Below are positions 1 through 8,588 of a stretch of 64,000 nt of DNA, one piece after another (the first letter of the stretch is position 1; each line of letters begins with the position of its first letter). The notes beneath the pieces are model-generated. The model saw nothing but the letters and a program-made list of their open reading frames with translations. It was not told where the DNA came from and did no database searches. The position numbers and the translations under genes are program-made. Origin of the DNA: Treponema pedis (lineage in GTDB: Bacteria; Spirochaetota; Spirochaetia; Treponematales; Treponemataceae); assembly GCF_017161325.1 (NCBI RefSeq), contig NZ_CP045670.1, forward strand, positions 2,473,367-2,537,366, given 5' to 3'.

Positions 1-1082
1 AGATTTTCAGCTCCAAAACAAATTACAGGATTTACTGGATAGGCTCAAACGGCGGTGCGGATAAAAATATTGTTGAATCCGAAGAAAAAATTTCGAATTT
101 AAAATTCATAAGTATACCCGCCGGAAAACTTAGGCGTTATTTCAGCTTGGAAAACTTTATAGATATATTTAAAACGGCGGCGGGATTTATAAAATCTTTT
201 TTTATTCTCTTAAAATTAAAACCCGCTTTTGTTTTTTCAAAAGGAGGCTTTGTTTCGGTACCGCCCTGCGCCGCGGCGAAACTTTTAAAAATTCCTATTA
301 TTACACATGAGTGCGATTTTTCTCCGGGTCTTGCAACCAAACTTAATTCCAAATTCGCTTCTCATATTTTGACCTCCTATAACGAAACAATAAATCAATT
401 GAGTAAGGCTGTCAGAGGAAAGGCGGTTTGTACGGGCAACCCGGTAAGACTTTCTTTTTATTCCGCAGACGAAAAAAAAGGAAGAGATTTTATAAAAGCG
501 AACTCGGATAAACCCATTCTTTTGGTTTTAGGAGGAAGCCTCGGCGCCCGCCAAATAAATGACCTTATTTTTGATTCCATAGAATTTTTAGCGGAACACT
601 TTACAGTAGTTCATCAAACAGGTGAAAAAAATATTGAGCAGGGAAAAGAAATTTCGGAAAAGTTAAAAAAGTCGCAGGCGGCGGAATTAAATCCGTCTAT
701 ATGTAAAAATTATAAACCGTATGCTTTTATAAAAGATGAAATGCCGGATATTTTAAAAGCCGCTTCAATTATAGTTTCCAGAGCGGGAGCAAACACTGTT
801 TGGGAATCCGCGGCGGCGGGAAAACCTATGATTTTAATTCCTTTGGAAAAAGGAAGTTCCAGAGGGGACCAAATTGAAAATGCAGAATTTTTTAAATTAA
901 ACGGAGCTGCAGCCGTACTGAAAGGAGATGAAGTTTCTTCCGATAATTTTACAAAAATCGTAAAAGAATTTTTAGACAACCCCGAAAAGCTGAAAAAAAC
1001 GGCTGAAGCGTCCGGAGCCCTTGCAAAAGAAAAGCCCGCATGTATAATTGCCGATTTTTTAATGAAGTTCTTAGATGAATAA
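1..1082 (+). CDS. murG: MurG (3' part): UDP-GlcNAc:lipid I GlcNAc transferase
   Basis: The reading frame is open from base 3 of the window and stops at TAA 1080-1082, so the start lies upstream. An in-frame TTG at 147 is not the real start, because recognisable MurG sequence (YWIGSNGG, the nucleotide-sugar side of the first Rossmann domain) precedes it. Further on are KGGFVSVPP with a following acceptor-site region (ITHECDFSPGLA), GGSLGARQIND at the start of the second Rossmann domain, and SRAGANTVWESAAAGKPMILIP, the UDP-GlcNAc binding region near the C-terminus. MurG is a peripheral membrane GT28 enzyme that adds GlcNAc to lipid I to make lipid II for peptidoglycan. The family assignment is secure; the N-terminus is outside the window. 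Confidence 0.93.
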   Translation, partial: IFSSKTNYRIYWIGSNGGADKNIVESEEKISNLKFISIPAGKLRRYFSLENFIDIFKTAAGFIKSFFILLKLKPAFVFSKGGFVSVPPCAAAKLLKIPIITHECDFSPGLATKLNSKFASHILTSYNETINQLSKAVRGKAVCTGNPVRLSFYSADEKKGRDFIKANSDKPILLVLGGSLGARQINDLIFDSIEFLAEHFTVVHQTGEKNIEQGKEISEKLKKSQAAELNPSICKNYKPYAFIKDEMPDILKAASIIVSRAGANTVWESAAAGKPMILIPLEKGSSRGDQIENAEFFKLNGAAAVLKGDEVSSDNFTKIVKEFLDNPEKLKKTAEASGALAKEKPACIIADFLMKFLDE

Positions 1083-1849
1083 CCGTGAACATAAGGATTA
1101 ACTCGACAAGGACGGAGAATTTATTCTTAAAAAGCAAATCCGTAACCAATTAAAAAGCGTTTTTAGAAATTTATGCGAAACGCCTACTTTGAAACTCTAA
1201 CAGTCCCGATAAATAAAAAGGTAGACTTCTTTTAACCGCTGTTGTTACACCGATTAAAAACGCAGCGAGTTTTGCTTACATACTTATTTTTGCAAAACTC
1301 GCATTATTTCAATACACGTTTTCATTCCATTTAAAACATGCACAAAATCAACACTTTCGCAATTCGATAATTGCTAAAACGCCGATTTTATATGTACATA
1401 TTCAACAAATGATAAATTAAATCGCTTTACTGTTTTTCTCGCCGAAATTTAAATAAGATTATTGATACATGACTTTACGGATTTATCAGCCGTTCTGTAT
1501 ACTCTGTAACTTTATTTTTTTAATAGAGGTGTTTTCGGCTCACCGATTTTCAAAAGGCTTCCGAAACATTCGGCACTACCCTCCTCCCGCTACCGTATCT
1601 CCGATGTTATGTTTTAAGACGATATGCATCAGATGTATCTACTTTTACCGATTCAGCCTGCTTTATTTAAGATAAAATCAATTGAACGTAAACACTACGT
1701 CATTCAGCAGTTTATGCAGCCTGCACTACACACCTCCGCCTGATGGAAGCGGCTTAATAAAAACAGGTCTAATTCGGTTTTGAGGTATTGATTGTACGAG
1801 TTTTATTATGGTAGAAAGTCATGTTGTAAAATTTTTCCGGCAGATTAGG
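1083..1849. other. Gene-free stretch with decayed sequence
   Basis: I see no convincing gene in this stretch. Short open frames, such as one of 68 codons at 1469-1675, lack a ribosome binding site and any recognisable motif. It holds one strong hairpin (1265-1302). At 1410-1440 is a string resembling the terminator that recurs in the 10-33 kb array (AAATTAAATCG, then CTTTACTGTTTTT and CTCGC), but with its left arm degraded. It may be a remnant of the same kind of module. Confidence 0.5.
1265..1302. repeat. Hairpin, 11-bp perfect stem
   Basis: GCGAGTTTTGC (1265-1275) and its exact complement GCAAAACTCGC (1292-1302) flank a 16-nt loop. A shorter hairpin with nearly the same arms (CGAGTTTTGT / ACAAAACTCG) lies at 8262-8285, so this is a recurring intergenic stem in this genome. 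No T-run follows, so a terminator role is not supported. Confidence 0.6.
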
Positions 1850-1879
1850 TTGAGTGAATAACGGATTGTGGGATATAAT
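1850..1879 (+). promoter_or_regulatory. Sigma-70-type promoter
   Basis: TTGAGT at 1850-1855 and TATAAT at 1874-1879 are separated by 18 nt. The promoter lies 60 nt upstream of the small gene starting at 1940. Confidence 0.55.
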
Positions 1880-1939
1880 AGGGATAGGGTGAAAAGGTGT
1901 TATACGCACAACTAAGTGTGTCGGGTTTTAGGAACAAAA

Positions 1940-2220
1940 ATGTATTTTTTAATGATTTTAATTGTATTTTCAATTTTTTTGTCGGTTATTATAAAAAATA
2001 CAAAGCAGAGCAAGAAGTTCCGATAAACAGTGAAATTAAAGAAGAAGATTATCAAGAAATTCAAGAGTATATTTCTAAAACATATAATATAGATATACAT
2101 GAGATTTTGTTTACATTAATAAAAAATCCTAATAATAAAAATCTGATTCGTTTTGAATTAAAATTAGAAAATAACTCGCAAGAAAAAAATATTAAATTTG
2201 ATGATAAGAAAAAAAAATGA
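1940..2220 (+). pseudogene. Small single-span membrane protein, frameshifted
   Basis: ATG at 1940 follows a good ribosome binding site (AGGAA at 1930-1934) and opens MYFLMILIVFSIFLSVIIKN, a typical signal-anchor helix, then stops early. Restoring one A to the six-A run at 1993-1998 joins it to the frame KKYKAEQEVPINSE..., which runs to TGA 2218-2220. The joined product is about 93 residues: one N-terminal membrane helix, then a charged soluble domain (EEDYQEIQEYISKTYNIDIHEIL) with a lysine-rich tail. I do not recognise the family. The missing base matches the homopolymer pattern seen in several other genes here, so the gene may be intact in the organism. Confidence 0.55.
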
Positions 2221-2559
2221 AATTACTTTTTATATAACAGAAAAAGAATTTGAATTACAAAATAAGTATAAGGCAGAGTTCTTCACCTGTTTTTAATCAT
2301 TCGAACGAGAAGAGTTAGAGCGAATATATAAAAATTTACCAGCTGATTTGAATTTCCTAAATTAAAGGCATAAAAGAATAAATACTCAAAAAGAAAAAAG
2401 ACAGGTTGCACGGAAATTATCTGAAATGTAAAAAAACCGACAAAGCGGGAAAACCGTGAGGAAAAGTATCAAGCAAGGCGAAAGAATGAAAAACCAAATG
2501 CTTTGACAACCCGCAAAAGATACCGGCAAAAGGCTATGGATAATAAACGGCATAAATAA
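2217..2559 (+). pseudogene. Decayed small coding remnants
   Basis: An ATG at 2217 overlaps the stop of the preceding gene. Allowing one missing A, it would read MKITFYITEKEFELQNKYKA, but an in-frame TAA follows at 2294-2296. The same frame then continues as SFEREELERIYKNLPADLN. Beyond it, a very basic stretch is readable in two frames joined across a poly-A run: KRINTQKEKRQVARKLSEM, then REEKYQARRKNEKPNAL and RQKAMDNKRHK, ending at TAA 2557-2559. This looks like one or two small genes decayed by stops and frameshifts. I recognise no function. Confidence 0.4.
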
Positions 2560-2579
2560 AAACTATTATTTACATAGTT

Positions 2580-2636
2580 AGTTGACTATAACTTAAATTA
2601 TCGCTATGATAAAAACCGACAAAATTGTCGGTTTTT
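2580..2636 (+). promoter_or_regulatory. tetR promoter, candidate operator and leader hairpin
   Basis: TTGACT at 2582-2587 and TATGAT at 2605-2610 are separated by 17 nt. The -35 box lies inside an inverted repeat, AGTT-GACTAT-AACT (2580-2593). A related palindrome, TAACT-ATA-AGTTA, sits at 3270-3282 between this regulator and the ABC genes it presumably controls. Directly after the -10 box is a strong stem, AAAAACCGACA with TGTCGGTTTTT (2611-2636), which covers the likely start of the transcript. It could be an operator, a leader structure or a terminator of upstream transcription. Confidence 0.5.
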
Positions 2637-2657
2637 ATTTATAAGGAGAGGTTTACT

Positions 2658-3263
2658 TTGGAAGAAACAAAACAAAAAGTAGGTCAGGTCAGAAAAAAAG
2701 AGATATTGGATGCGGCAAAAAAGGTCTTTTTAACGAAAGGATTCGCCGACACGGTAATGGAAGATATTATTACCGAAACATCACTGTCTCGAGGAGGCGT
2801 GTATTACCATTACAAAAATAAGGTGGAAATATTACATGACTTAATGAGAGAAGGCATGGCGTATCGCGTAGAGAAGATTAATGAATTTTTAGCGGATTAT
2901 CCGAAAGCTTTAGATGAAAATGCCGCAGCACAGATGATTGTCGATAAAATACTCGACGAAAGTGAGCTTATGAGCGTATATGCCATCTATCTCCAAGCTC
3001 AAAAAAATAATGAGGAGCTAAAAAATTTATTTCCGGTTTTGGTTGAAGAATCCTTAAAAACTGCGTATACCGGCGTTAAAGGGATAAAAAAAGAAAGCTA
3101 TACATATCTTACCGACGATTTTTTACTCTTTTTTATGAATACGATTATTCTGGGCTGCGAAATTTTGGACGGAGCACGGGAAAACTTTATCAATAACAGA
3201 GAGTTCTTTGTAGAAATAGTAAAGCTGTTTATTGAAAGCTATAATAAAGGCAAAATAAAATAA
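2658..3263 (+). CDS. TetR/AcrR-family transcriptional regulator
   Basis: I place the start at TTG 2658, 7 nt after AAGGAGAGG (2643-2651). A longer frame from 2625 would begin inside the leader hairpin. The 201-residue product has the classic N-terminal TetR helix-turn-helix at residues about 14-60: RKKEILDAAKKVFLTKGF, then TVMEDIITETSLSRGGVYYHYKNKVEIL. The helical C-terminal part would bind a ligand and dimerise; the ligand is unknown. The gene is followed after 47 nt by two exporter genes, the usual arrangement for a repressor of an efflux or uptake ABC pair. The inverted repeats at 2580 and 3270 are candidate operators. Confidence 0.88.
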   Translation: MEETKQKVGQVRKKEILDAAKKVFLTKGFADTVMEDIITETSLSRGGVYYHYKNKVEILHDLMREGMAYRVEKINEFLADYPKALDENAAAQMIVDKILDESELMSVYAIYLQAQKNNEELKNLFPVLVEESLKTAYTGVKGIKKESYTYLTDDFLLFFMNTIILGCEILDGARENFINNREFFVEIVKLFIESYNKGKIK

Positions 3264-3269
3264 TTTTTT

Positions 3270-3282
3270 TAACTATAAGTTA
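3270..3282. promoter_or_regulatory. Candidate TetR operator palindrome
   Basis: TAACT-ATA-AGTTA is an exact interrupted palindrome in the 47-nt gap between the TetR gene and the first ABC gene. It shares ACTATAA with the inverted repeat over the tetR -35 box. The operator role is inference. Confidence 0.35.
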
Positions 3283-3310
3283 GCATAAACCAACAAGAGG
3301 AGCGATTTAT

Positions 3311-5227
3311 ATGAATAACAAAAAAACCGATTTTGACGAAATGCTTGACCGTACTTCGGACGGCAAGAAGGCCAAGCAAACCGAAGATTTAATCAAGGAA
3401 GTCGAAAGTTTAAACCTCGATATTCCCAATGAGATTATGAAGCGGATTAAGAATGAGGTGCAGCAAAGTGAAAAGCAGGCACAAATCAGTATGGGCGGTT
3501 TGAGCAAGGCTCTTATGAGTGTTGCTCCGGAGTGCAAGGGCAGGATGCGCCTTTCCGTTATTCTTGCCTGTGTCGGAGAGATGTTTAGCTTTGCTACCTA
3601 TTTCTTTAGCGCTTATGCTGCCGGTTGGCTTATAAAAAGAGCCGGCAACAATCCGGCAGGTTTTGACGAACTTTTGAAATATGCTTTTTTAGCAATGGGT
3701 TCATTACTGCTTTATTTTATATGTACCGGATTCAGCACAGCCATTTCGCATAAAACATCCTTTTCCATACTTGCAAAACTCAGACAGACCCTATTTGAAA
3801 AATTGAAAGTCATTCCAATGGGGTACTTGGTGGATAATCCCGTCGGCAAGATTAAGGTAATTCTTATGGAGCGAGTGTCGGATATGGAAGATTGGGTAGC
3901 CCATCTCATGCCGGAGTTGCCGAGCCGTCTATTACATCCGGCGCTTTGTATCATCATCTTATTCTTTTTCGATTGGCGTATAGGTTTATCGATTTTTGCG
4001 CCCTTGCCGATTGTCATTGCCGGTATGGCGGCGATGATGTATAAATACCGCGGCAGAATGGCTGTTTGGCTTTCGAGTTATGCAAATGTTGCCGATAGAA
4101 GTGCGGAATATGTTCGAGGAATTCCGGTAATCAAAGCCTTTGCGCAAGATAAGCTCTCTTACGGAAAATTTGCCGATGCGGTCAAATTCTATCATTTTTC
4201 CACGATGAAGTGGTGGAAACAAAGCTGGTTAGGTAAAGCCTTGATGACTGCGGCGATGATGACGCCGCAGCTGATGAGTATGCCCTTAGCCTTTTATTTT
4301 TACGGACAGGGTCAAATAGGTATTGAAACCCTGCTTTTAGCCCTTACCCTTCCTATTTCCATACTGCCGCAGGCTTTTGCACTAATGACGAGCTTTGAAC
4401 TCTTTCAGATGGCTTCCGGCAACTGGGGGCATATACAAGAATTGCTTGATATGCCTATTCAAAAACGCCCCGATGCGGAACATAGAGCTGCTATCGATGC
4501 TGATAAGGGAATCAAATTTGAAAAGGTAAGTTTTTCATATACTGACGGTAATGAGGTGCTGCACGATATCTCCTTTGAGACCAAGCCGGGTGAGGTAACT
4601 GCGCTTGTAGGTCCTTCAGGCGGCGGAAAATCGACAATTGCAAAGCTTTTGGCAGGGTTTTGGGACCCCTCATCGGGCATAATTTCTCTCGGCGGTGCGG
4701 AAACAAAATCCATTTCATTTAAGCAGCTTGCCGAAGAGATTTCTTTCGTTTCTCAAGATAACTTCCTGTTCGATGTAAGTATCAGGGATAATATTCGTCT
4801 CGGAAAACCGAATGCGACTGAAGAGGAGATTATTGCGGCGGCAAAGGCTGCGCATTGCCATGAGTTTATCACGGCGCTCCCTGAAGGGTATAACACAAAG
4901 GCGGGCGAAGCGGGCGGCGCAATGTCGGGCGGAGAACGCCAACGCATCACCCTTGCAAGAGCCATTCTGAAGCCCGCTTCCACCATTATTTTAGATGAGG
5001 CGACCGCCTATGCAGACCCCGAAAATGAAGCGCTCATTCAAGAAGCGATATCGCATCTTGTAAAGGGAAAAAATCTTGTGATAGTTGCTCACAGGTTGAA
5101 CACGATTAAGCAGGCACACCAAATTATCTTAATTGATAAAGGGCGGATTATAGCCAAGGGCAGACATGATGAGCTGATGAAAGAACCGCTCTATGCAAAT
5201 CTTTGGAAACAATATTTAGGGGAGTAA
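3311..5227 (+). CDS. Fused ABC exporter half-transporter, first of pair
   Basis: The product has 638 residues; ATG 3311 follows GAGGAGCGATTTAT. An unusual charged N-terminal extension of about 80 residues (MNNKKTDFDEMLDRTSDGKK...) precedes a six-helix exporter membrane domain (about 85-370). The ATPase domain follows, with Walker A GPSGGGKST, signature MSGGERQR, Walker B TIILDEATA and switch histidine in VAHRLN. The next gene begins 7 nt downstream and encodes the partner, so the two should form a heterodimer. Pairs of this layout behind a TetR gene include drug or peptide exporters and the YbtPQ/IrtAB-like siderophore transporters; substrate and direction cannot be decided from the sequence. 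Confidence 0.85.
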   Translation: MNNKKTDFDEMLDRTSDGKKAKQTEDLIKEVESLNLDIPNEIMKRIKNEVQQSEKQAQISMGGLSKALMSVAPECKGRMRLSVILACVGEMFSFATYFFSAYAAGWLIKRAGNNPAGFDELLKYAFLAMGSLLLYFICTGFSTAISHKTSFSILAKLRQTLFEKLKVIPMGYLVDNPVGKIKVILMERVSDMEDWVAHLMPELPSRLLHPALCIIILFFFDWRIGLSIFAPLPIVIAGMAAMMYKYRGRMAVWLSSYANVADRSAEYVRGIPVIKAFAQDKLSYGKFADAVKFYHFSTMKWWKQSWLGKALMTAAMMTPQLMSMPLAFYFYGQGQIGIETLLLALTLPISILPQAFALMTSFELFQMASGNWGHIQELLDMPIQKRPDAEHRAAIDADKGIKFEKVSFSYTDGNEVLHDISFETKPGEVTALVGPSGGGKSTIAKLLAGFWDPSSGIISLGGAETKSISFKQLAEEISFVSQDNFLFDVSIRDNIRLGKPNATEEEIIAAAKAAHCHEFITALPEGYNTKAGEAGGAMSGGERQRITLARAILKPASTIILDEATAYADPENEALIQEAISHLVKGKNLVIVAHRLNTIKQAHQIILIDKGRIIAKGRHDELMKEPLYANLWKQYLGE

Positions 5228-5233
5228 TAACAT

Positions 5234-6969
5234 ATGAAGTTTATCACATTATCTTTTAAATTAGCAGGACAGTATAAAAATCGTCTTAAAGCGGGAATGT
5301 TCCTTATTTTTCTGCAAAATGCTTCGATTTTATTCGGGTTTTTTGCGCTCTTTCTTGCATTCGGTTGGATGGGGGAAACGACCGGCGCTCATATTCGGAC
5401 GATTTTCGCAGTATTGTTTGCCTCTTTCTTTTTTAATTTTTTAACGGGCTGGGCAAAAAGCAGTCTAAGCGACGGCGTTTTTTTCGGAATTTTTAAGGAT
5501 TACCGGCTTACGGTCGGCGAAAAGTTAAAAAAAGCCCCTATGGGTTATTTTGCCGAACAAAGTCTTTCAAGAATTATGGCGGCATTTACCAATGTTATGA
5601 AAAGCCTCGAAATGTACTCTGCAATGAGTATTGACTTTAGTCTTTCCGGTGTTTCACTCTCCTTTTTCCTTTTAATCGGGATGTTCGGTGTAAATGCTAA
5701 AATCGGATTTCTAACCCTTATATGCTTAACACTTATCTGGCTCTGCGTATCTCTTATGGTACATCAGGCTAAGAAAGAGGTTATACGTGAACACGCTGCA
5801 ATTACCAAGGTGAGCGACGCTCTTATTGACGGTATTTGCGGTATTCCCGTGCTTCGCAGTTTTCCGTTTGCGGATGCAGGGGTTGTGGAAGAAATTCATT
5901 CTAAATTGAAAAACGCTTCCGAGGAACTCAGACTTTCTCAAGTACATTTCGAGACGGTTTTTGTTATTTATGCGAGAATTTTTTCTACCGTTATCAATCT
6001 TTCGAGCCTGCTTGTTACACTCTTTTCCTGTTATCTTTATACGAAGGGTGAAGTATTATTGCCACAGGCGCTCACCGTTTCGGCGGCGGGCTTTATGCTT
6101 TTCGGCGGTTTAAAACAACTTGAAAATGCGGCAATCCTGATGGTTAAAAATCCCGCCAATATGCAGTATTTGAATGAGGTTTTAGATATTCCCGAAATAA
6201 ACGACGGTACTTTAGAAGTCATGGAAAACCAGGATATTGTCTTTGACAAGGTACGTTTCAGCTACGACAAAAAAATCCCGTTCTAAAAGATATCTCATTT
6301 ACCGTTCCGCAAGGCTCAAAGACAGCTATCGTAGGGCCGTCAGGCTCCGGGAAAACGACAATTATCAATTTAATATCCCGTTTTTACGATATCGATAGCG
6401 GCGAAATCAGATTGGGCAATAAGGATATACGGGATTATAAGGTTGAAAAATTACTTAAAAATCTTTCGCTTGTTTTTCAAGATGTGTATCTTTTCCAAGA
6501 TACCATAGAAAACAATATCCGCTTTGCAAATCCCGATGCAAGTCGCGAAGAGGTGGTTGAAGCCGCTAAAAAGGCGCGCTGCCATAATTTTATTATGGAA
6601 CTTCCCGACGGCTATAACACTCCGGTCGGCGAGGGAGGCAGTTCCCTTTCAGGCGGAGAAAAGCAGCGAATTTCCATTGCCAGAGCATTACTTAAAAATG
6701 CGCCGATTATTCTTTTGGATGAAGCGACCAGCTCGGTTGACCCTGAAAATGAATACGAGATTTTAGCGGCGATTGAGGAGCTGTCCAAAGGGCATACGGT
6801 GATTTCCATAGCTCACAGACTTTCTACCGTAAAAAAAGCCGACCAAATCTTAGTAATTGATGACGGCAAACTGGTTCAAGAAGGCAAGCATAACGATTTG
6901 ATAAATAAGGAAGGTATTTACTCGGCATTTATCAAGGCGAGAGAGCGGGCCGCTAACTGGAGATTATAA
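5234..6969 (+). pseudogene. Fused ABC exporter half-transporter, second of pair, frameshifted
   Basis: The first frame (5234-6286) encodes the six-helix membrane domain and the start of the ATPase (FDKVRFSYDKK), then stops. The rest continues in the -1 frame: NPVLKDISFTVPQG, Walker A GPSGSGKTT, Q-loop FQDVYLFQ, signature LSGGEKQR, Walker B IILLDEATS, IAHRLS, to TAA 6967-6969. The break is the seven-A run at 6269-6275. Eight As, or a -1 ribosomal or transcriptional slip there, gives exactly the expected DKKNPVLKD, for a normal 578-residue protein. I infer an undercalled homopolymer or slippage rather than true inactivation, since the rest of the domain is well conserved. Confidence 0.8.
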
Positions 6970-7073
6970 AAATGATACAAAGCAATATCGGGGGTGCTTT
7001 GCCGATGTCCTTATAAGGGGGAGAGGCGAACCGTGTTGTAAGGGGAAGGTTCCTCTTAGACCCCTTCGGTTTT

Positions 7074-7126
7074 GTAGGGGGAAAGAGAGACACTTGTCAG
7101 ACGCAAGTTTCCCTCTTTCCCCCTAC
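7074..7126. repeat. GC-rich long-stem repeat, copy 1
   Basis: GTAGGGGGAAAGAG (7074-7087) pairs perfectly with CTCTTTCCCCCTAC (7113-7126). The stem is followed by GACCCCCTATCTCC, resembling the tail behind the stems at 8148 and 10132. It belongs to the same hairpin family. Confidence 0.6.
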
Positions 7127-7152
7127 GACCCCCTATCTCCTTTTCAACGCTG

Positions 7153-7173
7153 CCAAAGGGGTGTCCCCTTTGG
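7153..7173. repeat. Short perfect hairpin
   Basis: CCAAAGGGG, a 3-nt loop and CCCCTTTGG form a 9-bp perfect stem. No T-run follows it. Confidence 0.5.
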
Positions 7174-7279
7174 AATCCCCGGCGGGTTTTTCAGGCAAAT
7201 GCGCTTCGCTGTTTGCTTGTGTGCGAGGGGGTGTGTTGCCAATCGGCAAGGCGTTTTGCTTTGCCGATGTCCTCCGGTA

Positions 7280-7371
7280 CGCCCTATTGAAGGGTCTTCA
7301 CTCGCCGTATTGAAACCTCTTCACTCGCTCTATTGAAGGGTGTCCACTCGCCGTATTGAAGGGTCTTCAAA
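7280..7371. repeat. 23-bp tandem repeat, 4 copies
   Basis: Four consecutive 23-bp units start at 7280, 7303, 7326 and 7349. Each contains a variant of CGCC.TATTGAAGGGTCTTC; the second is the most diverged (GAAACCTC). They lie just beyond the 3' end of the minus-strand DUF4469 gene. Confidence 0.7.
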
Positions 7372-7468
7372 AAACGCTTCAATTTATGACTTCGCCTTAT
7401 GTCTTCGCCTCGCACGGGTACCCGTATACGATTTCGCGGACGGTTTTAAGCGGGCTTGTTCCGCCTGA

Positions 7469-8134
7469 CTACTTTGTGCGCACGATGAGCGTTACCGCGC
7501 CGGCAGGCACTTCTTTGGGTACGCGGGCGATGATTTGGCTCGGGTTGTTTACCGAGAGGCGGCGCGTCGTTTTGTATTCGGTGCCGCCGGCGGCTTTGAA
7601 GAAGACACCTTGCGCGCTGTCGGTTTCGTCGATTTTCAGTTTCTCGCCGTCGATGATGATGTCGTCCCCGATGGTGAGCGTGCCGTCTTTTAAGCCGGTT
7701 GCGGTGTCGGTTACGGCGGTTATGCGGGCGCTTTGTTCTTTTGCGCCGAGTACTTTTACGCCGATTGCGTCAAGGGCGGTGCGTAAGTCGGCGGTGGGAA
7801 TGAGGTCTACGGTGCGCTTGTGTACTTTTTCGTCGTAGGCGGTGTTTTCGGTTTCCCATACGCCTGAGACGCGCGGGCTTATTTGCACTAAGCCGTCCAT
7901 AAAGCTCAAGCCCTCTTGAATAAGGTCTTTAACCGCCTTGTCGCGCATTGCGAGAATGTTCAAGATGGTTTCCTTGCGGAATTCGGTGCGCTCTTTGGTG
8001 ATAATGTCGGCGATGTCGCTGTTGTGCTGTGTGTCTGCATGTGCGTGTACGTCGGCGATGCAGTCGCGGTCATTTTCTTTTGTCAATGTGTTGGGTCGTA
8101 GGTATACTTCCCACACGTACTTTTTTTTGGACAT
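7469..8134 (-). CDS. DUF4469/HU-like domain protein, C-terminus cut by an amber codon
   Basis: Start at ATG 8134-8132, with AAAGGAG about 8 nt upstream. The 221 residues read MSKKKYVWEVYLRPNTLTKE at the N-terminus, an HU-like domain typical of DUF4469 proteins (about 1-130). A DUF4469 immunoglobulin-like domain follows (from about ITAVTDTATGLKDGTLTIG). Translation stops at TAG 7471-7469 after VRTK. In the same frame, without any shift, the sequence continues SGGTSPLKTVREIVYGYPC to TAA 7399-7397, which is the conserved end of this family. TAG therefore replaces a tyrosine or similar codon, and the full gene would be 7397-8134. The family is thought to bind DNA, but the role is not established. 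Confidence 0.8.
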   Translation of the reverse strand: MSKKKYVWEVYLRPNTLTKENDRDCIADVHAHADTQHNSDIADIITKERTEFRKETILNILAMRDKAVKDLIQEGLSFMDGLVQISPRVSGVWETENTAYDEKVHKRTVDLIPTADLRTALDAIGVKVLGAKEQSARITAVTDTATGLKDGTLTIGDDIIIDGEKLKIDETDSAQGVFFKAAGGTEYKTTRRLSVNNPSQIIARVPKEVPAGAVTLIVRTK

Positions 8135-8147
8135 AGTTATTCTCCTT

Positions 8148-8225
8148 TAAGGGGGAGAGAGAGAACCCCGTTCCGAGCAGGGTTTTCTCTCTCCCCCTTA
8201 GACCCCCTCTCTCTTTCCCGCACGG
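8148..8225. repeat. GC-rich long-stem repeat, copy 2
   Basis: The left arm 8148-8168 (TAAGGGGGAGAGAGAGAACC and one more C) pairs with 8180-8200 with one mismatch in 21. The stem is followed by a 25-base tail ending CTCTTTCCCGCACGG. The same 78-bp unit recurs at 10132-10209 with one visible difference. It sits just upstream of the DUF4469 gene's ribosome binding site on the other strand. Confidence 0.75.
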
Positions 8226-8227
8226 TG

Positions 8228-8260
8228 AGTAAGAATTGTACGTCCTGTACAATTCTTACT
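8228..8260. repeat. Hairpin, 14-bp perfect stem
   Basis: AGTAAGAATTGTAC (8228-8241), loop GTCCT, then GTACAATTCTTACT (8247-8260). It is immediately followed by a second perfect stem. No terminal T-run is present. Confidence 0.65.
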
Positions 8261-8261
8261 C

Positions 8262-8285
8262 CGAGTTTTGTTTGCACAAAACTCG
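8262..8285. repeat. Hairpin, 10-bp perfect stem
   Basis: CGAGTTTTGT (8262-8271), loop TTGC, then ACAAAACTCG (8276-8285). The arms match the longer hairpin at 1265-1302. Confidence 0.65.
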
Positions 8286-8588
8286 CGCCGGGGCTGTTCC
8301 GGCGGACGTCCTGTCCGCTCCCGCTTAGGTTTGCGGCAAAGGCGCTGACGCGCTTTGCTTGTGTACGAGGGGGTGGTTTGCGAATCGGTAGTCGAGTAAT
8401 CAATTGATTGTACGGCTGCCGATGTCCGTTTTTTCTTAACCGCTTAAGAGCGCAGAGGGCGCTAAGATTTTCGGGGTGCTTGTGTTTTGCACGTCCTCTA
8501 TTGTCTCTTTGCGTGCTCTGCGAGCTTTGCGGTTTGTTTTGTTAATCGACAAGGCGTTTGCTTTGCCGATGTCCTTATGTTCCACCCG

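Larger units (their letters stand above)
6970..7396. other. Gene-free, repeat-rich stretch
   Basis: No supported gene. The stretch holds GC-rich stems at 7074-7126 and 7153-7173 and a 23-bp tandem repeat at 7280-7371. The string TTTGCCGATGTCC occurs near 7000 and near 7261, and related copies occur near 8415 and 8562. Near 7240-7270 it forms the right arm of a small stem with ATCGGCAA. Confidence 0.55.
8226..8588. other. Gene-free stretch with hairpins
   Basis: No supported gene. It starts with two adjacent perfect stems (8228-8260 and 8262-8285). It also contains two further copies of the GCCGATGTCC string found near 7000 and 7261, and a TTGCTTGTGTACGAGGGGGTG segment that repeats 7215-7235 with small changes. 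Confidence 0.5.

Noticed and set aside
1469-1675. Open frame of 68 codons in the gap behind murG
   Set aside because: No ribosome binding site, unusual composition (Cys, Phe and Tyr rich) and no recognisable motif.
6970-7396. Riboswitch or small RNA gene in the GC-rich stems
   Set aside because: The stems recur as repeats unrelated to particular genes, and no known aptamer consensus is apparent.
7356-7838. Plus-strand open frame of 160 codons opposite the DUF4469 gene
   Set aside because: It is the complement of a gene with clear family motifs, and it has no ribosome binding site.
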